Shown here piece after piece: positions 25,393-33,589 of a stretch of DNA of 64,000 nt. The notes under the pieces are model-generated. The model did no database searches and was not told where the DNA came from. It saw only the letters and a program-made list of their open reading frames with translations. Numbering within the stretch: position 1 is the stretch's first letter; the number at the start of each line of letters is the position of its first letter. The position numbers and the translations under genes were made by a program. The stretch comes from an uncultured Clostridia bacterium (lineage in GTDB: Bacteria; Bacillota; Clostridia; Christensenellales; CAG-314): contig CANQPI010000004.1 of NCBI GenBank assembly GCA_947625725.1, positions 1 through 64,000 on the forward strand, given 5' to 3'.

Positions 25393-27357
25393 ATGGAGTT
25401 TTTCAAAAAGAATAAGAAAGCTCTCATCATGCTTGCCATTGCTCTTGCAGTAATTTTGGTTTCCAGTTTCTGCGCGGCATTGGTACAAACGGACGGCTTC
25501 CAAGTAAAAGTCACCGATTTGCGTAATGTGACAAACCGAGCCGACCCCGATGATACCGCTAACGTAATCAAACCCAATGGTGCAATCGTTTCCGGTATTT
25601 TGTTCGTTCCCAAAACGGCAACAAAGGATAACCCCGCTCCCGGTATCGTACTTACCCACGGCTATCTCAACAACAGAGAGTTGCAATTGCAAAACGCTAT
25701 CGAACTCGCTCACCGCGGATTTGTAGTTGTAACCATTGACCGCGGCGGACACGGTAACTACACGATCGAGGAATCCACTTCCGCGATGATGAACACCGCC
25801 GGCATGTACGACGCAGCCAAATATTTGTACAATCTGCCCTATGTAGACAAGGACAAGATCGGTATTTCCGGTCACTCCATGGGTGGTTTCACTACATCTA
25901 TGACGCTCATGCAAGACGCCGCAACCGGCATTATCTCTGCGGGCTTGATGCAAGGTTGGGATACCTTTATGGGTGCAGGCGCGGACGTTTCCGTCGGTAT
26001 CCTCAAAGCGCGTGACGACGAATTCTTCTTCGGTAGCACTTACGCAGACGGAACCGAGTCTATCTGCCGTGAATATCTGCATTCCACAGGTGCGGCAGGC
26101 TTTGTAGGCGTAACCGGCTACGGCACGACAAAAGACGCTATCAATATTGAAAACGGCGGCATTTACATCAATGGTCAACTCACCACGGTGGAAGAAGGCA
26201 CTGCGGCAGGCAGCCCCTTCCGTGTGATTTACGAGTCCAACGAAATTCACCCCATCAACCACTTCTCAATTGCAAGTGCGGCTCACGTAACCAACTTCTT
26301 CTACACTGCGTTCGGAACTCCCAATGGAGCGAACTATCACAAGAGCACCGCTGAAATTTGGTGGGTCAAGGAAGCCTTCTCGTTCATTGGCTTGATTGCT
26401 TTCTTCTTCATGCTCTTCCCGCTCATCTCTGTTTTGCTCAATCTGCCCTGCTTTGCTTCCCTCAAAAAGAAAGAACCCGCAGAAGGCGAAGAGATCCCCG
26501 CGGAAAATCTTGTTTCTATCAAGAAGGGCGGACTTGTGGGTATCACCCGCACCGTGCTGTTCTTCCTTTCAGGCTTGGCAACAATGTTCTTTGGCGGATT
26601 TATCCTGCGCAAAGTGTACACCGAGTGGGGCAATGATCTTGTTCCCATCAACAAGATTTGGCCGCAAGACACAACCGGCAAAATTGCCGCTTGGGGCTTG
26701 GTGAGCGCGGTGTTCGGCCTTGCAGTTTTGCTTTGCGTTTGGGGCGTTACGGCTCTTGTCAACCATATCGCAGGCAAGAAAGGCAAAGAGCAAATAGCTG
26801 TTACCAACCCGTTTGCTTGCGCCAAGATCGGACTTCTTGACTTCATTAAGACGGTTTTGTTCGCCTTCCTCGTTGTAATTATCGGCTACGTTGTAGTTTG
26901 GATCAATTGGGGCATCTGGACTGTTGACTTCCGTATTTGGACGCTCGACGTACATCCGTTTGTTATCGACATGGCTCCCACAATGCTTCGTTACACTCCG
27001 TTGTTCCTCATCTTCTACCTTGTGTCCGCTATCGGCAACGCAGGTATGCGTGCAAAGGAACTGCCCGAGTGGGCAAGCGTGCTTATCAACGCTCTGTTCA
27101 ACAGCCTTGGCGTTGCGCTGGTTGTCATCATTCAATATGCAACCTTCCGCTCCACGGGCGTTTTGTGGCAAGGCGACATGAACCTCGGTTACATTGTTGT
27201 GTTCCCGCTCATTCCCATTCTTGCCATTGCAACGGTCATCTCCCGTTACACTTACAAACGTACGGGCAACGTGTGGTTGGGCGCGCTCATCAACGCGATA
27301 CTGTTCACGGTCATCACGGTTGCAAACACAGCAACTTCTATCCCCTACGCCGCTTAG
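25393..27357 (+). CDS. Membrane-bound alpha/beta hydrolase
   Basis: A 654-residue protein combining an extracytoplasmic alpha/beta hydrolase with a polytopic membrane domain. An N-terminal helix (about 9-30) is followed by the hydrolase: PGIVLTHGYLNNRELQL (oxyanion region), VVVTIDRGGHG and the nucleophile elbow KIGISGHSMGGFTT, Ser at about residue 162; a late EIHPINHFS may supply the His. From about residue 325 there are eight or so hydrophobic helices separated by charged loops. Substrate unknown; an acyl or peptide hydrolase acting outside the membrane is plausible. It has its own ribosome site (TTAGGAGGTAACTAAAGA) and stands alone between terminators. Confidence 0.8.
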   Translation: MEFFKKNKKALIMLAIALAVILVSSFCAALVQTDGFQVKVTDLRNVTNRADPDDTANVIKPNGAIVSGILFVPKTATKDNPAPGIVLTHGYLNNRELQLQNAIELAHRGFVVVTIDRGGHGNYTIEESTSAMMNTAGMYDAAKYLYNLPYVDKDKIGISGHSMGGFTTSMTLMQDAATGIISAGLMQGWDTFMGAGADVSVGILKARDDEFFFGSTYADGTESICREYLHSTGAAGFVGVTGYGTTKDAINIENGGIYINGQLTTVEEGTAAGSPFRVIYESNEIHPINHFSIASAAHVTNFFYTAFGTPNGANYHKSTAEIWWVKEAFSFIGLIAFFFMLFPLISVLLNLPCFASLKKKEPAEGEEIPAENLVSIKKGGLVGITRTVLFFLSGLATMFFGGFILRKVYTEWGNDLVPINKIWPQDTTGKIAAWGLVSAVFGLAVLLCVWGVTALVNHIAGKKGKEQIAVTNPFACAKIGLLDFIKTVLFAFLVVIIGYVVVWINWGIWTVDFRIWTLDVHPFVIDMAPTMLRYTPLFLIFYLVSAIGNAGMRAKELPEWASVLINALFNSLGVALVVIIQYATFRSTGVLWQGDMNLGYIVVFPLIPILAIATVISRYTYKRTGNVWLGALINAILFTVITVANTATSIPYAA

Positions 27358-27438
27358 TTGCACAGGGTATAGAACCGTCACGGTTCGTTGTTATTGAGGT
27401 CAAGCGCAAACAAAGCGCGTGCAATAGCAAACAAAATC

Positions 27439-27469
27439 AAAGGCGAAGCAAACCGCTTCGCCTTTTTTT
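27439..27469 (+). terminator. Terminator of the hydrolase gene
   Basis: AAAGGCGAAGC and GCTTCGCCTTT form an 11-bp stem with a 5-nt loop, followed by TTTT. Confidence 0.9.
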
Positions 27470-27589
27470 GTGGGCAAATTGTACTTTCAAGCGCAACGCG
27501 GCAAGAAAATACTTGCGCTTTGTCATTTTGCGCGGAGCGAATGTAATACTATTTAGCCGAGGGCGTTGTTTTGTACGTTGGAGCAAGTG

Positions 27590-27640
27590 GCAGTTTGCGG
27601 CGTTTTGGGCGTCGGTTGCCGCTTGAAAACAGCAAACTGC
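27590..27640. repeat. Inverted repeat upstream of the metallophosphoesterase gene
   Basis: GCAGTTTGC (27590-27598) and GCAAACTGC (27632-27640) can form a stem closing a 33-nt GC-rich loop. It lies just upstream of the next promoter. The remainder of 27470-27664 shows no gene. Confidence 0.4.
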
Positions 27641-27664
27641 GTTTGCAACGATTTTCGTGAACAG

Positions 27665-27693
27665 TTGACAACGCGGTGACGGAATAGTACAAT
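27665..27693 (+). promoter_or_regulatory. Promoter of the metallophosphoesterase gene, leaderless geometry
   Basis: TTGACA (27665-27670), a 17-nt spacer and TACAAT (27688-27693). Six nt follow before the ATG at 27700, so the transcript probably begins at the start codon. There is no Shine-Dalgarno sequence. Confidence 0.7.
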
Positions 27694-27699
27694 GTTGCC

Positions 27700-28422
27700 A
27701 TGAACAAGATCGGAGTGATAACGGATATTCACGGCAACTTGGAGGCGTTGACTGCCGTTTTGCGCCTTTTGGACGAGATCGGTTGCGACGAAATTTTGCA
27801 TTTGGGCGACGTGGTGGACATTGGTCCAAACTCGCGCGAGTGCTTGGAATTGTTGCTTTCTCGCAAGGACGTAACGTGCCTGCTCGGCAATCACGACAGG
27901 GATTTCGTCCTGCGCGAAACTTCGGTGCGCGTAATGTCGCACGTCCCGTCCGAACACAAAAAACAGGTGTTTGACAGCATGGGCGAACAACTGCGCCATG
28001 CGGTGGAGCGGTTTCCTTTGTATGCGGAGCGCGTTTGCGGCGGGCAAAAATTACTGTTTTGCCACTATGCGTTGCGAAACCAACCGTTTGATTGGAACGT
28101 TTATCCTTTCATGCCCTTGCAAAATCAACCCACGGCGGAGCAGTTCGACGAGATTTTTGCCGACGTCAACGCGGACGCGGTGTTTTTCGGACACAAGCAC
28201 GAGCCGTGCGACATTACGGGCAGGTTGCTCTACGTAGACGTGGGCAGCGTAGGCTGTCACCGCGACCCCTTGGCGCGGGGAGTGGTAATCGAGTACGACG
28301 ACAAGTCGTGGAGTTATCGCCGCGTAGAAACGCCATACGACGCCGAGAAAGTGCGCGGCAACATGTTGCGCAAGATGTATGCGGGCGGCGCGCTGTACGA
28401 TTACTATTTTTTGCACAAGTAG
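27700..28422 (+). CDS. Calcineurin-like metallophosphoesterase
   Basis: A 240-residue phosphoesterase of the YfcE/ApaH-like group. Motifs in order are IGVITDIHGNLEAL, LHLGDVVDIGPNS, LLGNHDRDF, LLFCHYALR and AVFFGHKHEP, the metal-binding set of the superfamily. The substrate cannot be told; related proteins include phosphodiesterases and dinucleoside tetraphosphatases. It appears to be translated from a leaderless mRNA. It stands alone, with the next gene having its own promoter. Confidence 0.85.
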   Translation: MNKIGVITDIHGNLEALTAVLRLLDEIGCDEILHLGDVVDIGPNSRECLELLLSRKDVTCLLGNHDRDFVLRETSVRVMSHVPSEHKKQVFDSMGEQLRHAVERFPLYAERVCGGQKLLFCHYALRNQPFDWNVYPFMPLQNQPTAEQFDEIFADVNADAVFFGHKHEPCDITGRLLYVDVGSVGCHRDPLARGVVIEYDDKSWSYRRVETPYDAEKVRGNMLRKMYAGGALYDYYFLHK

Positions 28423-28506
28423 GGTTGATTTGCGCGGCAATTCGTCGCCGACCGTTTTCGGCGCGGAGCAAAGGGCTTGCTTACGGCGTAAAAATTTTTT
28501 TACCGC

Positions 28507-28535
28507 TTGACATCGCAAGCCGATACAAGTATAAT
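28507..28535 (+). promoter_or_regulatory. Promoter of the small membrane protein gene
   Basis: TTGACA (28507-28512), a 17-nt spacer and TATAAT (28530-28535), 42 nt before the ATG. This is a full consensus promoter. Confidence 0.75.
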
Positions 28536-28577
28536 TTTAGTTACCTCGCAATGTTTTGAGCAAGTCAAGGAGGCAAT

Positions 28578-29045
28578 ATGGGCAAAAAGAAAAAAGGTTG
28601 TTTGAGCAAAGTGATAGCCACGTTGGTGACGGTGATCGTTTTGCTCGTCGTTGTCTACGTCGGCTTGGGCGTGGGCGATTACTACGGGCTGTTTGTCAGC
28701 GGCAAGTACAAAACGGAAAAAGACCTTTTGGGCAACAGATTGGAGATCAACCTCAAAATAGGCGGCAAGTTTGACGAGGAGTCCATTTACAAGGACCTGT
28801 CCTGGCGCGCCGTCGGCGACAAAATTTACGTTTTTGAAAAGGACGACGTCAGCGAGGAATGGGCAACGATCCAAAACGGCGTTTTGTCCTTTGGCGAGGA
28901 CGAGTTGGTGATCGCCCGATACTACAAGGACGGCGATACCAAGCACGACCCCGACGAACGCGGTTTTTTGGACAAGTTTCGCAACATTTTCAAACCCATG
29001 TCGCGGTTTTGCCAATGGATCGAGGACAAAACAAACAGTAAATAA
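28578..29045 (+). CDS. Membrane-anchored protein of unknown function
   Basis: A 155-residue protein: a short lysine-rich N-terminus (MGKKKKGC), one hydrophobic helix (about 12-34, VIATLVTVIVLLVVVYVGLG), then an acidic soluble domain of about 115 residues presumably outside the membrane. No family recognised. The domain alternates charged and hydrophobic residues as in a beta sandwich. The start has CAAGGAGGCAAT before it. It is a single-gene unit between a consensus promoter and a strong terminator, which suggests a well-expressed protein. Confidence 0.7.
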   Translation: MGKKKKGCLSKVIATLVTVIVLLVVVYVGLGVGDYYGLFVSGKYKTEKDLLGNRLEINLKIGGKFDEESIYKDLSWRAVGDKIYVFEKDDVSEEWATIQNGVLSFGEDELVIARYYKDGDTKHDPDERGFLDKFRNIFKPMSRFCQWIEDKTNSK

Positions 29046-29051
29046 CAACAA

Positions 29052-29085
29052 AAACTCACCGCCGCAAAGACGGTGAGTTTTTTTG
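29052..29085. terminator. Bidirectional terminator between convergent genes
   Basis: AAACTCACCG (29052-29061) and CGGTGAGTTT (29071-29080) form a 10-bp stem with A and T tails, serving the membrane protein gene and the convergent degV gene. Confidence 0.9.
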
Positions 29086-29097
29086 TCGCAAGTTTGT

Positions 29098-29970
29098 TCA
29101 GTTTTTTCTTTCGTCGCCCCAATAGCAAACGAACACTGTCCCGGGACCGCAGTGCGAGGCTATTACGGGACCTATGTCAAACAGGCGTATGTCCGCTTTG
29201 GGGTAGGCGAGTTTGAGTTTTGCCGCCACGTTGTTGGCCGCGCTGATGTAGTCGCTGTGCCCCAGCCACAGTTTGCCGTCGTAGTCTGCGCCGTCGCGCA
29301 CCGTTTGCGCAATTTTGTCCAACAGTTTGCCGACGGCTTTTGTTTCGCTCATACAGCGGGCGACGGGCACTATCTTGCCGTTAATGTCGGTGTTCATCAC
29401 GGGACAGATGTGCAACAAATTGCCCACAAGCGCGGTAGCCGCCCCGACCCGTCCGCTTCGACGAAAATACGTCAACGTCGTCGAGTAAAATATGTGGTGT
29501 ACTTTGCCGCGGTTGAGCAACGCCCATTGATACACTTCGTCAATGTTTTTGCCGCTGTCGCGCAGGTCTGCCAAGCAATCCGCAAACATTCCCAGACCAA
29601 CGCACGCGCAGGTGGAGTCGAGTATGTATATCTTGCGGTCTGGGTACTCCTCGCGCAATTGCTCGGCGGCGTTGAGCGCGTTTACGACCGAGTTGGACAA
29701 CGCCGAACTGAAAACGACGTGGAGCAGATCGCCTTTGTCCAATAGCGGACGGAAAAAATCTTTGTAACGTTCTACGTTTATCAACGAGGTGTGGGAGTTT
29801 TTGCCCGCGGCGAGTTTGTTGTAGAACAACGCCAAGCCGTTTCCCGAACGCATATCGTCAACGTACTCCTGTCCGTCGATGGTGTAGGTGTAGGCTATCG
29901 TGGGTATTTGCCGATTGTTCATGTGTTGTAGGTCAAGGTCAACCGTCGATTCGCAACTTATCGTGTACAT
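29098..29970 (-). CDS. DegV family fatty-acid-binding protein
   Basis: A 290-residue DegV-type protein. Conserved features are the N-terminal ISCESTVDL, the HTSLINVERY segment in place of the usual TSQ/P motif, VVFSSALSNSV and IYILDSTCACVGLGM, then a C-terminal domain with YFRRSGRVGAATALVGNLL. In Firmicutes, members such as FakB bind a fatty acid and present it to a kinase (FakA). No fakA is nearby. The start at 29970 has CGGAGAACAAA before the ATG. Confidence 0.92.
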   Translation of the reverse strand: MYTISCESTVDLDLQHMNNRQIPTIAYTYTIDGQEYVDDMRSGNGLALFYNKLAAGKNSHTSLINVERYKDFFRPLLDKGDLLHVVFSSALSNSVVNALNAAEQLREEYPDRKIYILDSTCACVGLGMFADCLADLRDSGKNIDEVYQWALLNRGKVHHIFYSTTLTYFRRSGRVGAATALVGNLLHICPVMNTDINGKIVPVARCMSETKAVGKLLDKIAQTVRDGADYDGKLWLGHSDYISAANNVAAKLKLAYPKADIRLFDIGPVIASHCGPGTVFVCYWGDERKN

Positions 29971-30221
29971 TTTGTTCTCCGTATTGTTTGTTTTTTTGTT
30001 TTGCTATTGGGGTATGCGTTGCTCGCAACGCCGTCGCGATCAGCCGAGCGTGGCTCTGCGGCGTTTGCGTTTGGGCAACAGTGCGCCCCTTACTGTTTTT
30101 ATTATAGCCTGTATTTGGCAAAAGTCCCCCTACTGTTGCCTTGCGCAACTCTATTGTGGCAAAATCGTTTGGTAGAGTCGGGTTCGAGCCACTCTACCGA
30201 CAGTAGAATACTCTCAAAAAC

Positions 30222-30250
30222 TTGCATATATTGCGGTACGGTGGTATAAT
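30222..30250 (+). promoter_or_regulatory. Promoter of the XRE regulator gene, leaderless geometry
   Basis: TTGCAT (30222-30227), a 17-nt spacer and TATAAT (30245-30250). The ATG follows after 6 nt (AACAAT), with no Shine-Dalgarno sequence. Confidence 0.7.
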
Positions 30251-30256
30251 AACAAT

Positions 30257-30901
30257 ATGGACGAACTCAAAATGACAATTGCCGCCAACTTGGCGGAGTA
30301 CCGCAAGCAGGCGCACCTCACGCAACAACAACTCGCGGAAAAAATCAACTACTCCGACAAAACGGTGAGCAAGTGGGAGCGCGGCGAGGGCGTCCCCGAC
30401 GTGCTTGTACTCAAACAAATAGCCGACATCTACGGCATCACCGTCAACGACTTTTTGTATGCGCATGCGGACAAACCCAAGAAACTTCGCCTCAAAGACT
30501 TTTGGGCAAAGCGGTGGTTGATAACCTTGCTCAGCGCGGGGTTGGCGTTTTTGGTGGCGACGATAGTTACAGTCATTTGGTGGATGATCGTGCCCGACGA
30601 CGGCGCGACCGTCGCCAAGTTTGCCTACCTCACGGCAATACCCGTCGCGCTCATAGTGACGTTGGTGTTCAGTTGTCTGTGGGGCAAGTTGTGGATGCGT
30701 TGTATCGTGGTGTCCGCGCTCATTTGGACGCTGTGCTTGTTGTTGCACCTTGTTATCAACATAGTGCAGGATAGTTACGCTTGGATGATCTACTTGATCG
30801 GCGCGGCATTGCAAGTATTGGTGGTGCTTTGGTTTGTGCTGGCGTATTTTGTCAAGCGCGGCAAGAGCAAAGAACCGTCGGACAAAACTCCCGAAGAGTA
30901 G
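30257..30901 (+). CDS. XRE-family regulator with C-terminal membrane domain
   Basis: A 214-residue protein. Residues 8-63 are a Cro/C1-type helix-turn-helix (LAEYRKQAHLTQQQLAEKIN ... DKTVSKWERGEGVPDVLVLK). From about residue 85 there are four or more hydrophobic helices (LLSAGLAFLVATIVTVIWWM; AIPVALIVTLVFSCLWG; a Trp/Leu-rich pair after that). This DNA-binding plus membrane layout is common in Firmicutes and suggests a regulator that senses membrane or external signals. Its target may be itself or neighbours. The transcript seems leaderless. Confidence 0.85.
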   Translation: MDELKMTIAANLAEYRKQAHLTQQQLAEKINYSDKTVSKWERGEGVPDVLVLKQIADIYGITVNDFLYAHADKPKKLRLKDFWAKRWLITLLSAGLAFLVATIVTVIWWMIVPDDGATVAKFAYLTAIPVALIVTLVFSCLWGKLWMRCIVVSALIWTLCLLLHLVINIVQDSYAWMIYLIGAALQVLVVLWFVLAYFVKRGKSKEPSDKTPEE

Positions 30902-31072
30902 TTTGATACGTGTTTTGTCACGGTTTGTCACGGCTTGGCGTTTCCGCCGTTTTGAGCGGGTTGCGGGTTTGAAAATCGGCGCGTAGCAGTCGAATTCGCC
31001 CCCTGTATGGGCAAAAAGCGCGAAAAAACAGAAAATATTGAAAAATAAAAAGAACAATTTTTTGTTTAACTG

Positions 31073-31101
31073 TTGACATAATCGCGTTTCGATTATATAA
31101 T
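31073..31101 (+). promoter_or_regulatory. Promoter of the zinc-ribbon membrane protein gene
   Basis: TTGACA (31073-31078), a 17-nt spacer and TATAAT (31096-31101) make a full consensus promoter. Confidence 0.75.
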
Positions 31102-31149
31102 CATATTATAGCGTAAAAGTTAGCGCAAAATAAAAGGAGGAAACATCTT

Positions 31150-31548
31150 ATGAAATATTGTTCGGGTTGTGGCGCTGAAAATGCAGACAACGCCACCAAT
31201 TGCGAAAAGTGCGGCAAGCCTTTTGAACAACCGCAGGTTCAATATCAACCTCAACCGCAATATCAACCCCAACCTCAACCGCAGACTGTCTATGTGCAAC
31301 CGCGTGGTAACAACGGTCTGTGCGTGGCCGGCTTTGTTCTTGCATTGCTTGGCTTCAACTTTATTGCCTTCATTCTGTCCCTTGTGGGCGTAATCAAAGG
31401 CAAAAAGAACGGCGACAAACTCGGTTTGGGCATTGCGGGTATCGTGCTCAGCAGTTTGTGGGTTGTGGCATTGCTCATCATCATTATAGTTTTTGCTGGT
31501 GGTGTTGCTTCGCAAATGGCAGTTCCCACATTGTTTACACTTCTGTAA
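31150..31548 (+). CDS. Zinc-ribbon membrane protein, DUF4190-like
   Basis: A 132-residue protein. Residues 1-25 form a zinc ribbon (YCSGCGAENADNATNCEKCG, four Cys). A low-complexity linker rich in Gln, Pro and Tyr follows (about 28-55; repeated YQPQPQ), then two membrane helices with the GxxxGxxG pattern of DUF4190 (VAGFVLALLGFNFIAFILSL; GLGIAGIVLSSLWVVALLII). Function unknown; such proteins are frequent in gut Clostridia. The ribosome site is AAAGGAGGAAACATCTT. Confidence 0.8.
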   Translation: MKYCSGCGAENADNATNCEKCGKPFEQPQVQYQPQPQYQPQPQPQTVYVQPRGNNGLCVAGFVLALLGFNFIAFILSLVGVIKGKKNGDKLGLGIAGIVLSSLWVVALLIIIIVFAGGVASQMAVPTLFTLL

Positions 31549-31563
31549 GAAACTCACAAAAAG

Positions 31564-31598
31564 AAAAATCCGAGCGGGATCGTTCGGATTTTTTCTTT
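31564..31598 (+). terminator. Terminator of the zinc-ribbon protein gene
   Basis: AAATCCGA (31566-31573) and TCGGATTT (31584-31591) form the stem, flanked by A-rich and T-rich tails. Confidence 0.8.
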
Positions 31599-31603
31599 TT
31601 TAT

Positions 31604-31633
31604 TTGACGGCAAGCGTATAGCGGTGGTACAAT
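31604..31633 (+). promoter_or_regulatory. Promoter of the NUDIX gene
   Basis: TTGACG (31604-31609), an 18-nt spacer and TACAAT (31628-31633), about 48 nt before the start codon. Confidence 0.6.
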
Positions 31634-31681
31634 ATTTTAGGTTTGTTTGCGCCGACGCGCAGACCGTTACAGGAGAGTATG

Positions 31682-32062
31682 ATGTTAGAAGTTGTTGCCG
31701 CGCTTATCTGGCGCGACGGAAAATTTCTTATATGCCAACGTCCCGCCGACAAAAAACGCGCCCTTTTGTGGGAATTTGTGGGCGGCAAACGTGAGTCGGG
31801 CGAAACTCTTGCGCAAGCGCTTCGGCGGGAATGTCGCGAGGAACTTGCAATAGACGTGCAAGTGCACGACGTGTTTTGTCAAGTTACGCACGCCTATCCC
31901 GACGTTACGGTCCATTTGACGCTTTTCAACGCCACCACAAACGACGTGCCCGTCATGTTGGAACACAACGATATGCGTTGGATAACTCCCGACCAAATCG
32001 ACGAATTTGAGTTTTGTCCTGCCGACGCCGACATACTTCTTCAAATAAAACAACTCCGCTGA
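31682..32062 (+). CDS. MutT-like NUDIX hydrolase (8-oxo-dGTP diphosphatase type)
   Basis: A 126-residue NUDIX protein. The NUDIX box is complete: GGKRESGETLAQALRRECRE followed by EL, fitting GX5EX7REUXEEXGU. LEVVAALIWRDGKFLICQRP at the N-terminus and WEFVGGK are typical of MutT, which hydrolyses oxidised dGTP to prevent mutation. Two ATGs are adjacent; the second (31682) is chosen because AGGAG then lies 6 nt away. It is a single-gene unit. Confidence 0.88.
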   Translation: MLEVVAALIWRDGKFLICQRPADKKRALLWEFVGGKRESGETLAQALRRECREELAIDVQVHDVFCQVTHAYPDVTVHLTLFNATTNDVPVMLEHNDMRWITPDQIDEFEFCPADADILLQIKQLR

Positions 32063-32160
32063 ACGCCCTTTTTCGCTTTCCGTCATGAGCGTTTCAAAGT
32101 TTTGTTTGCGTGCGGCAAATGCTTTCACGGCGCACGCGACCGCCCGCAAAAATATTGCAA

Positions 32161-32187
32161 AAAAAAGAGCGTTGCGGGCTCTTTTTT
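32161..32187. terminator. Bidirectional terminator (NUDIX gene and convergent membrane protein gene)
   Basis: AAAAAAGAGC (32161-32170) and GCTCTTTTTT (32178-32187) form a stem with A and T tails. Confidence 0.9.
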
Positions 32188-32191
32188 GTTT

Positions 32192-33589
32192 TTAGTTTGT
32201 TTTGTCGTTTATCAACTGTTTCTGTTTTTTCATTTCGCGGAATTTGATAACTATTTGGAAGCCGATCGCCACAATGAACAACAGCGTGAGGACAATGGGT
32301 ATGGGCAAAAATTTAGGTTCTTGCCACACTGTGACGTCGAACAAGTCCTCAACTATTTTGCAACAACTGTTGAACATTGTCACCGAGCCTATCAATTGCG
32401 TTATTACAAACACCCAAAACAACATTTTTGTCTGTCTGTAATCGCGGTAAACTCTCAATTTTTCTTTGTGCGTTGACAAAACATCTCCGATCGCTTTGGT
32501 TTTTTCCTCAAATTCCTTTTCGAACGATTGCAAATTTTGCGTTTCTTCCGTATAGCGAAAGTAGGCGTTCAGGTGATCCATTGACGACGGGCAGTTGAAA
32601 CAGCACCTGGTGCGGTACAGTTTTGCCTTTACCAACAGGTCGGATAGGTATGAGTCGTCGCGTTTCAGTTCCGTTTCGCTTTGGTAAACTTTGGGATTTA
32701 CTTCGGACATTTCCGCAATGCGGCGCAACATAGAAAATTTGCGATTGAGCGTCAACAAAAACAGGTAAAAGTAATTGTTTTTTGCCGCGACGGGGAATTG
32801 GTTGACAAAGAAATCGTTTGTTTTGGTGTCGTCCACCAAATTGGATACGTTTATCATTGCCATGTCCGTTCCGCACCAGCGGCTGTTTTCAAATGGTTCA
32901 AAAGGCTTTTGAGCCGCAGTTTGGTAGGATTGTTTGAAGTTGTGACTTGCAAGCCGCACCAACTTGTCACATTCGTCGTCGGTCCCGTCCAAGACCACGG
33001 CAGAGTAGAGTATCGGTTTGAGGTCGTAGAAACTCAGTTGTTTGTTGCGATCGAAGCCGAACGCTTGCGGCAGGTTGGATAGTACCGCCTCTGCCGCTTG
33101 GGCAACGGTAATTTCGCGGTAGGTATCTTTGCCTGTGGGTATTTGCAACACGTTCGCTTGCGATTTGAGTTCGGCGAGGAAGTAGTTTGCGTTGATGTAG
33201 TCGTCCGCGTCGTCCGAGCGGTACTCCCACTCGAATTCCAGAAAGCCTATTTGCGTTTCGAACAAATGCAACGCCACCTCGCGCAATTTGATGGCTAACG
33301 GACGCCCGCTTTGATTTGCGCGCACCGACAAGTTGACCGACGTGTTTGCGTTGGGCAATCCGAATTGCGCGCGCGAGCCGTTTGCCAGATACAAACTGCG
33401 CAGTATCGCCTGTTGCGAGTTGCCTTGCTTGGCGATTATGTAGTCAAACAGGTGGTTTGTGGCAAAGTTTTTTTCTTCCCAAACGTGCTTGCCGTTTGCG
33501 TCGAGCAATGCCGTCAGTTGTTGCGGCGCGTCGGCTCGGCAAACGAACGGTATCAACAGTTTGCTGAATTGTTTCAATATCTTAGACAT
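32192..33589 (-). CDS. Membrane protein paired with the STAND NTPase, candidate effector
   Basis: A 465-residue protein of no recognised family. About 385 soluble residues, with a helical, charged segment at 345-380, are followed by two membrane helices (about 386-408, LFWVFVITQLIGSVTMFNSC; and 425-447, IPIVLTLLFIVAIGFQIVIK) and a short basic tail. Its ATG lies inside the stop region of the NTPase gene (8-nt overlap, ATGTCTAA), with GGAGTTAGCA as ribosome site, so the two are translationally coupled and very likely act together. A soluble domain tethered by two helices next to a STAND ATPase is the layout of several membrane-acting defence effectors; that role is inferred. Confidence 0.6.
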   Translation of the reverse strand: MSKILKQFSKLLIPFVCRADAPQQLTALLDANGKHVWEEKNFATNHLFDYIIAKQGNSQQAILRSLYLANGSRAQFGLPNANTSVNLSVRANQSGRPLAIKLREVALHLFETQIGFLEFEWEYRSDDADDYINANYFLAELKSQANVLQIPTGKDTYREITVAQAAEAVLSNLPQAFGFDRNKQLSFYDLKPILYSAVVLDGTDDECDKLVRLASHNFKQSYQTAAQKPFEPFENSRWCGTDMAMINVSNLVDDTKTNDFFVNQFPVAAKNNYFYLFLLTLNRKFSMLRRIAEMSEVNPKVYQSETELKRDDSYLSDLLVKAKLYRTRCCFNCPSSMDHLNAYFRYTEETQNLQSFEKEFEEKTKAIGDVLSTHKEKLRVYRDYRQTKMLFWVFVITQLIGSVTMFNSCCKIVEDLFDVTVWQEPKFLPIPIVLTLLFIVAIGFQIVIKFREMKKQKQLINDKTN